From Verticillium longisporum (lineage: Eukaryota; Ascomycota; Sordariomycetes; Glomerellales; Plectosphaerellaceae), in NCBI GenBank assembly GCA_019188255.1, contig JAETXT010000001.1, positions 4,588,001 through 4,652,000 on the forward strand: a DNA stretch of 64,000 nucleotides, in the 5' to 3' direction. Of this stretch, positions 33,601 to 44,687 are shown piece after piece. The notes beneath the pieces were generated by a model. It was not told where the DNA came from. It searched no databases and was given only the letters and a program-made list of their open reading frames with translations. The position numbers and the translations under genes are program-made. Numbering within the stretch: position 1 is the stretch's first letter; each line of letters opens with the position of its first letter.

Positions 33601-34221
33601 CAGACATCGGTCGACGACACGGCCGAGGCTCTTGTCAATGCCGAGAACGTCATCATTGTAGTTGGGTACGGAATGGCAGTCGCCAAGGCTCAGTATGCCA
33701 TCAGCGAGATCACAGCAATGCTTCGCAAGAAGGGCATCAATGTACGTTTTGCCATTCACCCAGTGGCAGGACGAATGCCTGGTCAATGCAACGTCTTGCT
33801 CGCTGAAGCGAGCGTACCGTACGACATTGTGCTGGAGATGGACGAGATCAACGACGATTTTAGCGAGACGGATGTTGTTCTCGTCATTGGCGCCAACGAC
33901 ACCGTCAACCCAATTGCCCTGGAGCCGGGCAGCCCCATCGCGGGCATGCCTGTCCTGCAGGCCTGGAAGAGCAAGCAGGTCATTGTGATGAAACGCGGCA
34001 TGGCCAGTGGTTATGGTGAGTTTGTCAAACGCGTCGAGTGTTTCATACTGACAGGATAATACAGCTGATGTGCCGAATCCCATGTTCTACATGGAGGGCA
34101 CACGTATGCTATTCGGAGACGCCAAGACCAGTTGCGACGGTAAGCCATCCCCCATTTTGTCCAACCAGAGAGGTACTGACAGTGCGCAGCCATCAAAGCA
34201 GCGGTCGAGTCGCGTGTCTAG
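30608..34221 (+). CDS. Proton-translocating NAD(P)+ transhydrogenase, one frameshift
   Basis: Inner mitochondrial membrane enzyme that uses the proton gradient to reduce NADP+ with NADH. Exons: 30608-30707, 30776-31930, 31987-32439, 32490-34015, 34065-34139 and 34190-34221, giving ~1113 residues if one base is restored. The first ~60 residues resemble a targeting peptide. Domain I (NAD-binding) covers ~70-450 with [18 protein letters not shown] and the Rossmann loop [20 protein letters not shown]. Domain II has about a dozen membrane helices (e.g. [20 protein letters not shown] between helices). Domain III (NADP-binding) has [28 protein letters not shown] and [10 protein letters not shown]. 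All three domains on one chain is the eukaryotic arrangement. In domain II the frame breaks at the CCCC run 32983-32986: with one more C the protein continues [16 protein letters not shown]. Everything else is intact. Confidence 0.93.
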
Positions 34222-34657
34222 ATGTGGTGCTACCAAATTGCCGACCATTGTGGGACGCATTTCCAGGCGCATCGAATGCTAGACGCATAGCGTTAGAGCT
34301 GCGCATCATTTCGGGTTGTAGAGCTGCTGCATTTTGGCGGTCATTTCTTTGCGATTTCCGTCCGTCTTCCTGCTATTTTGCTGCCATGGTTCGATTTCTT
34401 TGCTCGTTGTGCCATGTTGAAGGTCATGTGGTCAAGTCGTTCATACTGCATCTTTGTTGATGCGGTGTCTCGAAGGAGTAGTTTGGAGTCTCTCCTTGGG
34501 TATCGCAGACTGCTGTCAATATACTGTGTTGTTTTGAGTAGTCGCTTCTGAAATCACATCACCATTGCGAGTAGCTTCGAAAGTGAAGAACAAAAGGAAT
34601 TCGATTCATCCGTATCCACGAATGTTTATGTACACCCTTTCTGCGCCAGAAAACCGC
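34222..34657. other. Convergent intergenic region
   Basis: 3' flanks of the transhydrogenase and NDUFA12 genes. T-rich stretches around 34330-34390 fit a 3' UTR. Nothing else recognised. Confidence 0.45.
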
Positions 34658-35386
34658 TCACTGCCTCGCAATAGCCTTGGGCTCCCACGTCCTCACTTTA
34701 GGCTTCGTCCTGCAACCAGTCAGCAATCACTCACTCTTGCTGCCTCAGCTCGAGGCGGCGGCGGCGTTCCACTCACGTGCTGTACGTCACAAAGGCGCCG
34801 CGCGTGGCGGTGTAGTTGGGAATCGGGTGCGGCTTCTCAAACTTGCGCAGGCCGGCGCGGATGAGGGGTCCTCGGCGGGCGGCTTGTCGATCATGTAGGA
34901 CATCCAGGCGTGCCAGCCGGGCTCAATGGTGGCGGCGTCGTAGTCGTGCTTCTTGTAGTCGACCCAGCGGGTACGAACTGTGCCGTGTCAGCTGGCTGTC
35001 CCTTTCCCTTTTGTTCTTCGTTCGTTTCCTCGGTCTCTGTTCCTCCCTTTGACCCTAGCAGGTCTCTTGCTGCTCTCCTCGGCATGGGGCGGGAGGGTGG
35101 TGCGCTTGCGGTCGTGTTCGGATCGGGGCCAGCTGGTCTGGGGGGTGGGTTCACAACGTACGGGGAAGCTCGTCCATGTCCTCGTAGAACTTGTTGCCGG
35201 CGCGGTCGGTGCCAACGAGGCGGCCGGCCTTGGTGTCGCCGATGTAGAGCATCTGTCGGAAGTAGTCCTGTGATTTTTCACATCTCGTCAGTTGCCGTTC
35301 GCTGGGGGAACGAGTCGGGACGGGTTGCGGCGCACCTTGATGCCGACCTTGCGGAGGTTCGACACGGTACGGGTGATAGTCGACAT
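34658..35386 (-). CDS. NDUFA12: Complex I subunit NDUFA12 (B17.2 family), one frameshift
   Basis: Accessory subunit of mitochondrial NADH:ubiquinone oxidoreductase, about 136 residues. Exons (minus strand): 35386-35336, 35267-35162, 34977-34777 and 34709-34658. Diagnostic stretches are DYFRQMLYIGDTKAGRLVGTD, NKFYEDMDELPLRTRWVDY, EPGWHAWMSYMIDKPP and the C-terminal KPHPIPNYTATRGAFVTYST, the family pattern. Between DKPPAEDP and LIRAGLRKFEK the frame is off by one base: GGGG on the plus strand at 34865-34868 (CCCC in the gene) needs one more base, and the phase of the next intron independently demands it. Head-to-head with PGS1, another mitochondrial gene. Confidence 0.9.
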
Positions 35387-35722
35387 GGCGGCGGCGGGGG
35401 TCAATTGACCGTGTTGGTGGGTTGGAGGGGGGTGCGATACGTGGTGGAGGGTGGTTTGTCGGGGAATTGAAGGTCGAAGTCGAGGTTGGCGATGATGCTG
35501 GGTGCTGGATGATTACATAAGGCAGCTCGGGCCAATTGGCGGGCGCGTTTTACGGAGGCCCTCCCCCCCAGGACCAAAGGCCAAAGGGCAGGGGTGGGTG
35601 TGTGAGGGACCCATGTCTAACCGCGAAGTGTTGGGGAGAAGAGGCTCACTGTTGTTGCGTTTGCCGAATTGGCAACTGTCGTCTTTTTGTCTTTCCTTTC
35701 GTGTCAGCAATTGTTTGCCATC
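35387..35722. promoter_or_regulatory. Short divergent promoter (NDUFA12 / PGS1)
   Basis: 336 bp between two divergent start codons, both of mitochondrial genes; shared regulation is plausible. No clear TATA box is present. Confidence 0.5.
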
Positions 35723-37457
35723 ATGTTTGTCCGGAGTACTCCGCGGTGCGCGTCACAGGTGAGGGCTGCCGTCGCGAGGGCGAGGCCTTCGTATGCGAGC
35801 CCGCAGACACGCGCCTACTCGACGCCTGCGGCTGCGGCACCGGTTTCCAGCAGCCCGTTTGGGGGACCGCTTGTCTCGTTCATGAACAAGCTGGACGAGC
35901 TTGCGCCGAGCTTCGACATCAATGGCTCGCAGATTGAGATCATTCGAGAGCCTGCTGACTTCTACGAGACGCTCAAGGTGCGCAGGTGACTGCCGGAACC
36001 TTGACGCAACGGCTAACGAAAGACTTGACAGGGGAGGATACGAAATGCGAAGAACCGGGTATTCCTGTCGACGTTATACATTGGCAAGACGGAGAGAGAG
36101 CTGGTAGGGAAAAAACGAAGTTGCCCCGAGCCTGCGGCTGAAGATTTGCTGAACGACGGCAGATCGCGACGATACAAGAGGCACTGCGCAAGAACCCCGA
36201 ACTCAAGCTGCACATCCTCACCGATGCCCTGCGTGGTACGCGCGAGGCCCCGAAGCAGTCATGCGCCTCGCTTCTGGCTCCCCTTGTCACCGAGTTCGGT
36301 CCTGACAGGGTCGAGATCCGAATGTACCATACTCCCAACCTGACGGGCTGGCGGAAGAAGCTTATGCCCAGGCGGATCAACGAGGGTTGGGGACTTCAGC
36401 ACATGAAGCTATACGGTGTCGACGACGAGATTATTTTGTCTGGGTATGTGTTCTTGATATAGTAGGTGTACAGCAACCGCTTGCTGACGCTGCCTAGAGC
36501 CAATTTGTCGAACGACTACTTCACGAACCGCCAGGACCGATACCACCTGTTCTCCTCCAAAGCCGTTACTGATTACTTCTACGACATACACCGTACCGTG
36601 TCATCCTTCAGCTTTCTTGTCGAGCCCACGAGGGAACGAGCTGGTTTCGAGTTGGCGTGGCCGGTCACCAATGCGGCGCCATCACCCCTGGACAGCCCGG
36701 AGAAATTCGTCGAGACCACATCATCCACGCTTGCCCGCCTTATATCGCCTAGGAAAACACCCAGCCGTGACGAGAGCAAGGACACGCGAGTATACATGAC
36801 GGCGCAAATGGCGCAACTTCTCAAGCGAGGGGCGTCGACAGACCAACCGGTTATCAGGTCCCTTTTGAACTTCATGCGCCAAGAGAAGACGACGTGGACG
36901 TTCACAGCCGGCTACTTCAACCCGAGCCGATCACTTCAGGCAGCCCTCATTGCGGCCCACAGCTCCGAAGGGCAAAACGTCGTCATCACCGCCGGACCGG
37001 AGGCCAATGGCTTCTTCAACGCCCCTGGCGTCGCTGGTCTCTTGCCGGGCGCATATACGTACTACCTGCGCCATTTTGCGCACGCTGTGCACTCTGCTGG
37101 CACGGAAGACTCGATCAAGCTCAAGGAGTGGCGGCGCGGCGTCGTCGGCACGCCTGGCGGGTGGAGTTACCACGCCAAGGGCATCTGGGTGACGCTGCCC
37201 GGGAAGAGACGCCGTGCGTCACATCGATCGGCAGCTCCAACTATACGAACCGTAGCTACACGCATGACCTCGAGGCGGGCGCTTTGGTCGTCACGAGGGA
37301 TCAGGACCTCAAGAGGAGGCTTGGCGAGGAGCAGGCCTGGCTGCAAGAGTATGCGACCTTTACGACGAGGGAAGACTTTGAGACAGAGGAGAGGCAGGTT
37401 GGGTGGAAGGTCAAGGCGGCGATGCGGATTGTGAGACTTCTTGGTGGTGCTCTGTAG
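35723..37457 (+). CDS. PGS1: Phosphatidylglycerophosphate synthase PGS1, one frameshift
   Basis: CDP-diacylglycerol-glycerol-3-phosphate 3-phosphatidyltransferase, first committed step of cardiolipin synthesis in mitochondria; ~522 residues if repaired. Exons 35723-35977, 36032-36103, 36163-36443 and 36498-37457, with matching phases. The N-terminus (MFVRSTPRCASQ..., Arg/Ala/Ser-rich) is a probable targeting peptide. It belongs to the phospholipase D superfamily with two HxK motifs: HMKLYGVDDEIILSGANLS and YHAKGIWVTLPG...IGSSNYTNRSYTHDLEA. The second motif spans a frame break at the GGG run 37201-37203, where one extra G restores the reading to the stop at 37457. The start is the first ATG before the basic presequence. 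Next gene is convergent, 186 bp away. Confidence 0.9.
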
Positions 37458-37643
37458 AGGGCCCTCGCTTGCTGGCCGGTAGATATTTGGACACACCGTC
37501 CCTTCAATTTGCGCAATACCCTTGCTTCAAGGCGCGTATCAACTCGCCCCTTCAACAGGCTCTGTCAACGTCGCTCCAATCCGTGCCCCCATCCCAGCCC
37601 TATACCGTAAGGGCTAGCAGAAGAATGTCGACTGCGTCTCCAG

Positions 37644-40600
37644 CTAGAACAGCTCCTCTGCACCTTTGTTGGGAAGCCCGTACCAATGCTCAGACACTTC
37701 TTCAGGCTTCACGCCCATGACTTTGACTAGATGCCGGAGATGGGAGATCCTTCGATCGTACCAACTGTTTCCTATACGATCGTCTTCCAGATACTTTTTA
37801 CGGCATTCGAACTCAAAGTCTACCCAGCCCTTATATGCCGCAACTTGCTTCCCAATTGGGTTGCCGAAGTGATAGCGGTTCTTTTGCTGCGTTAGTATCG
37901 CCATCAAACCCCATCAAATCGCGACGTGTACATACTGATGGTTCCTCTTTTCTCTTACCAGGCTTTGACCAGCCTTCGTCTGCTCGAGCTGCATCAAGTC
38001 GTCCTTTCACTTGCGTGAACCATGCTCTTTTGAGTTGATCGTAGTTCAACGCTTTCGCTTCCTCCATTTCCTGTTCCATTAGATCACTGAGTTCTTCCTC
38101 CTCGGCGAGGATATCGTCAATATCGTCGCTTGGCAGGGGTGGCACATGACCATCCATCGGGGGGCTGCCCGGAAATCTTGTGCAGCATAGGTGAGTCAAG
38201 CCCAACTCATCGTGTTTAGCCCTCCTAATGTAGGACAACAGAACCGTCTTCGCTTCTTCCGAACCACGATACTCCAGCACAATAATGAGCCATTCAAAAA
38301 GCGGCCACGGGACATCAGTCGGTTGTGAATAATAAAGCGAAGACCAGTGAAGAATGCTGGATGGCAAACATCCGTTTGGCGAACACGGGCATAGACAGTC
38401 GTCCAGAGAAAGCGCATCAATGCCGCACTGGAGAACATGGTGAAGTATCCGCCAGCCACTTTCATGGCTACAATTGGCCATCTGGAACGTACCCATGTAC
38501 AAGGCGTACCAGAGTGCCGTGTGGCCGTTGTTGTCCCGGTGGTGAACGTCCGTCCCGGCGTTCAGGATCGGTAGGATTGTCGGCACCTCGCGGTGCCTTC
38601 TCATCGACCGCATGAAAGGGTTATGGCCATCCGAGTTGGCTTGGTTTATACGTGTGAAACCTTGACCTAGCAATGTCTGCACATCTTCGGGAGTGGTCAC
38701 AAAGTGCATCAACGTGCTGCCGCGGCAGCCATTATGGTCGAAGATGAAGTTTGGTGTGTCGCACTTTGCGAGAAAGTCTTTGAAACCAAGACGCCGCCTT
38801 GTGTGGTCTGGATACTCCACATGACGCAGAATAGTTGCGTGTCGCGCCCAGGTCCAGTCAGTGTCGTTGTCTGGCCGTGTTTCCAATCTTGAAAGAGCGG
38901 CCATGATGACGTCCCAATTATTGCGAGAAGCTGCAAAATCGATGAAAAGATTATTGTGCTTGGTAGCCCGAAGTGAAGGATCCGCTCCGCGGTCAAGGAG
39001 CAAAAGGACAGCGTTGACAAGTCCCATGATGCCAGCATACATGAGGGGAGTCATGCCCAACCGATCGAGGGCGTTGATGTCATGCCCCGAGTTTATGAGC
39101 GCTGTCATATGTCCGGTGTTCGACAGAGCCAAATGCAAAGGTGTCTGGCCAAGGAAGTTTCGTTCATCAGTGGGTGACCTAGAGGTCCTTGTCTCGTCAA
39201 GCCCGTCCGTGCCAAGAAGGACAGCCTCGTGGAGGGGCGTCATCTCGGCGAAGCCTGTAGCACAACACGTCAGATTTGTGCCGCGATCAAACAGATAGGG
39301 ACTCACCGGGACTCAGACGGCAAAGAATGGCGAGATTCTCGAGGGAAAATGGATCAGCCCCGGCATGCTTCCCTCCAATCTTGACTAAGGACGGCCGAGG
39401 CCAAAATCGAGCGGCTGGCGCGGGACTCTCCGAGGGGTCAAAGCCGAGGGTGATCAGACACTTGAGCAAGTTGCTACGAGAATTATGTCTGCTGAAGTTT
39501 GCCAGCCGTGGCAGCAAGCTGCGTTATCAACGTCAGAATTCAACTGCTATGCGGCAGCAACTGCCCCCGGAAAGATCTGAGACTGACCGCGGAGAATATA
39601 AGCCTTTCGTAATGTTGAGTTCTGTGAAAAAGAATTTGATCATGGTGATCTGTTTTTCATGCAATCTCGGAGGCCATTCGAGATACAAAAGAGCCTGTTT
39701 GGGTAGTTCAGCAGAGATATCTAGTGACTTGAAGCGAGATGTTACTAGCCTCAAGATACGACCAGCCAGATGGGTTGACGTGATTTCTAAACGAACTATC
39801 GGTTCGTGCCATTTTGAGGAGCTGCTGCTGAGCTACTTCGGGCGACACGGAGCCATATCTACTACACCTTCTTATTAAATCGAAGCCTGGAGAATTGTAT
39901 GGAACAGTTCTCTCCAGCACAAGACTTGGTTGCAATGAGAAGCTGCCTGCTTCCTGAGCGATGTATGCTTGAAAATTGACGGACCAGTTAAGGCCAACTT
40001 GCGTCAATGTGACTCTGAAACTGGCACCGTACACGGTGGACTGGCACTTGGAATAGTCACAGGGTGTAGGGGAAGCGATGTACTCGAACGCCCAATAGCG
40101 CCGAGAAACCTTGGACGTTCGGTGACAGGAACAAGGACAATGCTTTGTCGAGCCACTGCCGCATCTCGGATGCTGAGGCCTATTCGCCAAGTTTACACGG
40201 CCCATTACTGCGCCCAGCGTAGTTATCTTGTCCAGCGTTTGTGTGGATGAGGACACCAGTGAGTCCTCGACTACTGGCGAAGGCTCCGGCGTTGGTAACA
40301 TTGGCGCAAGACTCAGCCGACTCATACCGGCGAGTAATGGCAAGTGAGACGTCCTACAACCTCTTCAGCGTTGCGATCGCACTGCTTATCGTCCGCTGCG
40401 GGACTTGACGTACATCATCATGGTCATTTGTGCTCTAGTCACACTCTGCTGCAGAGCCTCGACGGCGGTTCGCAAGCCCGGCAAGCCCGTGATCTTCCTA
40501 ATGACTCTCTTGCTTTTGCTGCCCGTCGTCACCAAAGAGACCATGCCCCTGACCTTGTCAAGGCCTTGGGCAATCTGCGTGCAGCACTCGCAGCATCGCT

Positions 40601-40802
40601 GGAGAACCGGCTCGGTGACGCCAGGTGTTTCTTCCAGCGCCTCGACGAACGTGACCAGCAGTTCGAGATCACATGCGAGCCTGTCTATTTCACCAGGGAA
40701 GCGGTCGTCTGCGTTGCGAATCTGGCGGAGCATCTTCACGCCGGCCGTCAATTGCGGCACCAGAGCGACAAGGCCGAGGACGAGGCCGACGACTTCGGCC
40801 AT
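37644..40802 (-). CDS. STAND-like N-terminal domain plus ankyrin-repeat protein
   Basis: A fungal accessory protein of roughly 950 residues. Firm exons (minus strand): 39518-39307, 39254-37936 and 37886-37644, with CTGAC/CTAAC branch sites. Upstream, 40802-40389 encodes a helical N-terminal domain (MAEVVGLVLGLVALVPQLTAG...) like the fungal STAND N-terminal domain, and ~40353-39745 a Cys-rich segment (CPCSCHRTSKVSRRYWAFEY) followed by YNSPGFDLIRRC and HVNPSGWSYLEA, the usual order in this family. The C-terminal half has ankyrin repeats (TPLHEAVLLGTDGL, GQTPLHLALSN, GMTPLMYAGIMG, NGHTALWYALYMG). Two joins are unresolved: a weak 51-nt intron at ~40404-40354 removing two stops, and a frame change near 39740. 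No NACHT/NB-ARC nucleotide-binding domain is visible. Function unknown; related proteins are thought to act in recognition or defence. Confidence 0.65.
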
Positions 40803-41343
40803 GGCGGCGATCGAACAGTGGATTTCTATGACAGATGTTTGAAGCGGCAAAGTCTCACATGCATCGAGATTTCGTAGTTGAAAATGACGGTAGGTTCTTG
40901 TCAGTCAGAGTTTGTGTCGAGGAGATCATCGGAGCTACGAGCAAGATTCCCGCGCAATCAGGCTGGGATTGCCAGCACTGACGACATTGTCACTCGCATT
41001 GAGACCAGATTAGGCAGACCACCTTCAGCTTGACGTATATGGCTGGTCTTCATCCGTCAAAGTCAGCGGGATTGACCAGGGGCTATGCAGGCGAGTTGCA
41101 CTGCATTCACATCACCAATGAGCTACCGCCACCAAATCTCTGCAGCTGCTGTGCCGCTGCCCTTCAGGGCTGAGTTCTCAACAAGGGACATGGCGGTGTC
41201 TTTCCCTTTTCGCGAGGCCTCCGCCATAGATTGAGGCCATACACGTATATAGTGTGCTATTTGGAAGTATATGTATGCGTGCCGAGACGCCGAGACGGAA
41301 TGGCGCATGGTTAGGCTGTCCGCATCTTTACTGCAAACAAGCC
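40803..41343. other. Divergent intergenic region
   Basis: 540 bp between the ankyrin gene and the GPI-type protein gene, containing both promoters. No specific element recognised. Confidence 0.45.
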
Positions 41344-42076
41344 ATGATCATGACGCCTGCCCTACAGATCTTGGCCACGTTGGCATTGCTCGGCGAGGCT
41401 TTGGCTGCCACATCAAAGACGTCTGTCTGGCTGCCGTCGCGCACGACTAGAGCCGGTGATAACATCTATGCGTCCGTTATCACGGCAGTCCCGGAGAAGA
41501 GCTCGACGGAGTATCTGCTCGCGTGCACATCGGTCTTCAAGTCGCCGTATCCGACCAGTTGCGGAGATTTTCGGGGCGTGACCCTGACGCAGGGGCCCGA
41601 GACTGTCAAGATCCAATTTGGGTAGGTTCTCTTCTTGCTCAACTGCTTCGAAGGTCTGGGTCGGGATTGGAAGACGTTACTGACGGACCAGATCGGAGAC
41701 ATACACCTGCGACGCTGACGATGGCGACGTGTGCGACATCAACGCCCAGGCAACATCGACCGCGACAGGGGAAGGTTCATTCACGGCCATTACTATCGTG
41801 TCTGGCGCGGAAAAGCTCTCAGGCGGGAAGAAGACTACTACACCGCCAGCGCCGTCGGCCACAAGTAATAGCAACGGAATTTGCAAGAGAGCATCGGGCA
41901 AGGGCGGCAGCAGTGGTGGTGGAAGCAGCGATAGTGACAGTAGCAGCAGCAACGGGGGCAGCTCAACGAAGAACGGCAAAAACGGGTGTTCAGGAGCTGG
42001 GTCGCTGAGGGCAGAGCTAGGGATCGTAATGGGGGTAATGGGGGGTCTCGTGGGGCTTGTTGCGTTTGTGTTGTGA
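41344..42076 (+). CDS. Ser-rich GPI-anchored-type secreted protein
   Basis: About 220 residues in two exons, 41344-41621 and 41692-42076, with a TACTGAC branch site. An N-terminal hydrophobic segment (PALQILATLALLGEALAA) is a signal peptide. The mature N-terminal half is a compact domain with four cysteines (LLACTS, PTSCGD, YTCDAD, DVCDIN), probably two disulfides. Then follows a Ser/Gly/Asn-rich low-complexity linker, likely O-glycosylated. The C-terminus is hydrophobic (IVMGVMGGLVGLVAFVL) after small residues (NGCSGAGS), as in GPI-anchor signals. It is therefore probably a cell-wall or plasma-membrane surface protein; many fungi encode such proteins of unknown function. A start two codons downstream (41350) would serve equally well. 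Confidence 0.75.
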
Positions 42077-43874
42077 GAACTGCAATTGGGATGAGACCAA
42101 CTTTGTGTTATGAGCTACGATGAGATGAATGCCATTGAGATCATTCGACATGGCGCTGAAAGGACAACAAGCAGATCCAGTCGGGTGGTGGTGTTGGTGG
42201 GACGGCGAAGACGAGCTGGCAGCTTGACCAGGTGAGACGAGGTGATGTGACGATGGCCCAGCCATTTGGTTCGTCTGTGACCCGAGAAACTCAATTCACC
42301 AGGGCCTTCAACAGCCTTTAGCGCCATGCTGGGGTTTCGGCAGGACGGCATCGGAACTGGTGTTGAGCCCCCGACCCATTACGAGCACGCGGCGCGCCCA
42401 TTGCCCCGAGCCCGAAATCCAAACGGGGTTGACACACATTGTATTGTGAAGCGTCGCAGAGGCTTCAGGGGCTGACGGGGAGGAGACAGGGTCAGAAGAG
42501 GGGTCTTTTCTGGTGGAGAGAGGCTGGGTATGCTTATGTTTTGGCTGGGGGCTGGGCCAATGTCGGGGGTTAGTGAAACAACAGGAGGCTCTCTGTATTC
42601 TGATGATGGGCGGCCTTCTGTTAATTTCGGCTCTCCGCCCGTGTCTGTCGTCTGTTCCAAGGACCGGAGGGTTTAGAGCGTGCAGCGGGCGCTAATGTTG
42701 GCAAAGCTTGGCCAGATTTGATCCCGAGATAACATATTCGCACTGAAGCAGCGTGCTGGTGGTGCCTAGGTTCCTGAAAGTACTGTACCTCCCTAACTAT
42801 GTCGTTTGGGCGTCTTGCAAACGAACAGTGGTGATGGGGCTCTGCATCGACAGAGTTCTTTCACTGCGATCCAAACTTACTCCATGGTCGATCAAGTTTG
42901 TGATCACCAGATCACTGTTGATTTCCATGATGTGCCGCACCATCAATTGGACCTTTGGCTCATCGCATAAACCCGCTCGGCCTGCGAGCCATCCGTCTGA
43001 TGTGCCTGCACCTCATCGACCCAGATCCTAACGTCGCAGCATGCCAGCAGACAATTCCTGGCAGGGGTTAGCGAGCTATTTTGCGACGAGACACCGCCCC
43101 GGCCTGCCTCTGATCCGTCTGATCTGCCTTCACATCATGAAACCCCCGGAGGCTGGCCCTAGCGATCTGTAAAAGTCCACCATTCAACGGCCTCGCCGAA
43201 TCGAGCGAGGAGTCGAAAGCCGCCTATCTCGGCCGGGAGATCGAAGCTCGCTACCTGTTTTTGGATTCGACCTCGTCTCAGCAACCAACACACCGTTTGA
43301 TGGTGGGCCTCCTCCTGGCCAGGGTCTCCAAGAGCCGCATGGGCCTGACGTCTATCAAAACCCAAATGGGGACATTGTCTCGCTGCTGAAGCTCAACGTG
43401 GTGTAGTGCCAGGCGCTGCTGCAACATCAGGGTGAGGCTCTCGGACGCCAGAGGAAGATTGTGTGAAGTCCTGGCAGGCCTGTCGTCCGATGAGCGTGAC
43501 ATTGACATGGATTGCGAGATGAAGGTGAGGTATTGCTATTCATGGCTCCAAGTACGATTATGAGGATCGACCAGATCGTCTGGATATTTAAGACTTGGTG
43601 AATGCCTCCCATCAACCGTTCTTCTTGCCTCTTCATCCTCATCACCATCATCTTCTCACTGTAACTTCCATTCCTTGACAGCTGTGCTGCTCGAATCTCT
43701 TCAAAGTACTACTTTTATCATTCTCTTTATTCGGGTCAGCGACTCTCTTTTTCATCCACCTTTTACAGAACAAAACTATCCTTGAAGCATTTCAGTCTTC
43801 TCTCGCCCATCACCCCACCAAACCAAATCTCTTAACCCCCCAAACAAACAGCAACCACCCAACCTACCGTCAAC
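42077..43874. other. Intergenic region
   Basis: 1.8 kb between two plus-strand genes for secreted proteins. The last 250 bp before the small secreted protein are C/T-rich with TATTTAAG near 43583 and an ACAAACAGCAACC-type leader, typical of a highly expressed fungal gene. No coding frame in between is supported. Confidence 0.5.
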
Positions 43875-44375
43875 ATGAAGTTCTCCATGATCACCGTCGG
43901 CTTCGCTGCCCTCGCCGCCGCCACCCCCCTCGCCAAGCGCCAGGCCACCGTCTTCTCGACGACCACCTACGACGCCATCTCCATCAGCGGCGGCGTCGCC
44001 GGCAACGGCGAGCAGGAGGCCCTCGACGCCCTCGCCGGCCTGCCCGCCGACCTCTCGACCGTCGCCAAGGCGGATCTCGACTTCCTCAACAGCGTCAACC
44101 AGATCTGCAACCAGGCCGAGAAGGAGGCCTTCAACCCGGCCATCGAGGCCGCCACGGGCGAGGAGGCCCAGGCCCTCGCCAACGGCAAGACCAAGAACAA
44201 GATCCTCAAGCTCACGGCCACCAAGCTCAAGCTGCAGGCGCAGGCCGCGCAGGGCCAGGACGTCGCCGCCAAGCTCGAGGAGGAGGAGAAGAAGCTGCAG
44301 AACAACATCAACGCCGACAAGGAGGCGGCCGGCCAGGCTTCGACTGCCCTGCAGTTTGACGCCTCGACCGCTTAA
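43875..44375 (+). CDS. Small secreted protein with Kex2-type cleavage site
   Basis: Intronless gene for 166 residues. A clear signal peptide (MKFSMITVGFAALAAA, cut near residue 16) is followed by PLAKR, so a Kex2-type protease would release the mature protein starting QATVF. The mature part is Ala-, Glu-, Gln- and Lys-rich and almost wholly helical (coiled coil in AAKLEEEEKKLQNN); the only cysteine is in NQICNQA. Codons are very strongly biased (Lys only AAG, Leu nearly all CTC/CTG) and the leader is pyrimidine-rich, both signs of strong expression. It resembles small secreted proteins found across plant- and insect-associated Sordariomycetes, which lack a known activity. An effector-like role is only a guess. 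Confidence 0.85.
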   Translation: MKFSMITVGFAALAAATPLAKRQATVFSTTTYDAISISGGVAGNGEQEALDALAGLPADLSTVAKADLDFLNSVNQICNQAEKEAFNPAIEAATGEEAQALANGKTKNKILKLTATKLKLQAQAAQGQDVAAKLEEEEKKLQNNINADKEAAGQASTALQFDASTA

Positions 44376-44687
44376 GCCGGCTGATGACTGGCGAAGGCAC
44401 ATTCATGATTTCGCAGTTTGTTTGGGATGAGAACCTGAGGGGCAGATTTGGCGGAGAGAGAAAGACACATACGCGATCTGGGATCACGGGATAGTCGGAT
44501 GAGAAAAGGGGGCAGGCTTGCACTGCTCGGATGATGATAATGGGGAAGCTGTGCTGGCTACCTAATGTTGTGGAGTACATAGTGGTTCCTTGTATGTACT
44601 TGAATGACAGAGAGATTCCCTGGCTTTTCTGCACGCCTCAGTGACTGTCTACCGGTGCGGATTATGGAGGGTTCATAGGGGGGTTCA
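44376..44687. other. Convergent intergenic region
   Basis: About 310 bp of 3' flank of the small secreted protein and of the phosphotransferase-like fragment. It was read for the missing C-terminal half of that fragment (HGDLxxxN-type motif), and none was found. Confidence 0.5.

Noticed and set aside
37201..37203. Programmed ribosomal frameshift in PGS1
   Set aside because: No slippery heptamer or downstream pseudoknot is evident, homologues read through in a single frame, and the same one-base loss recurs in unrelated genes.
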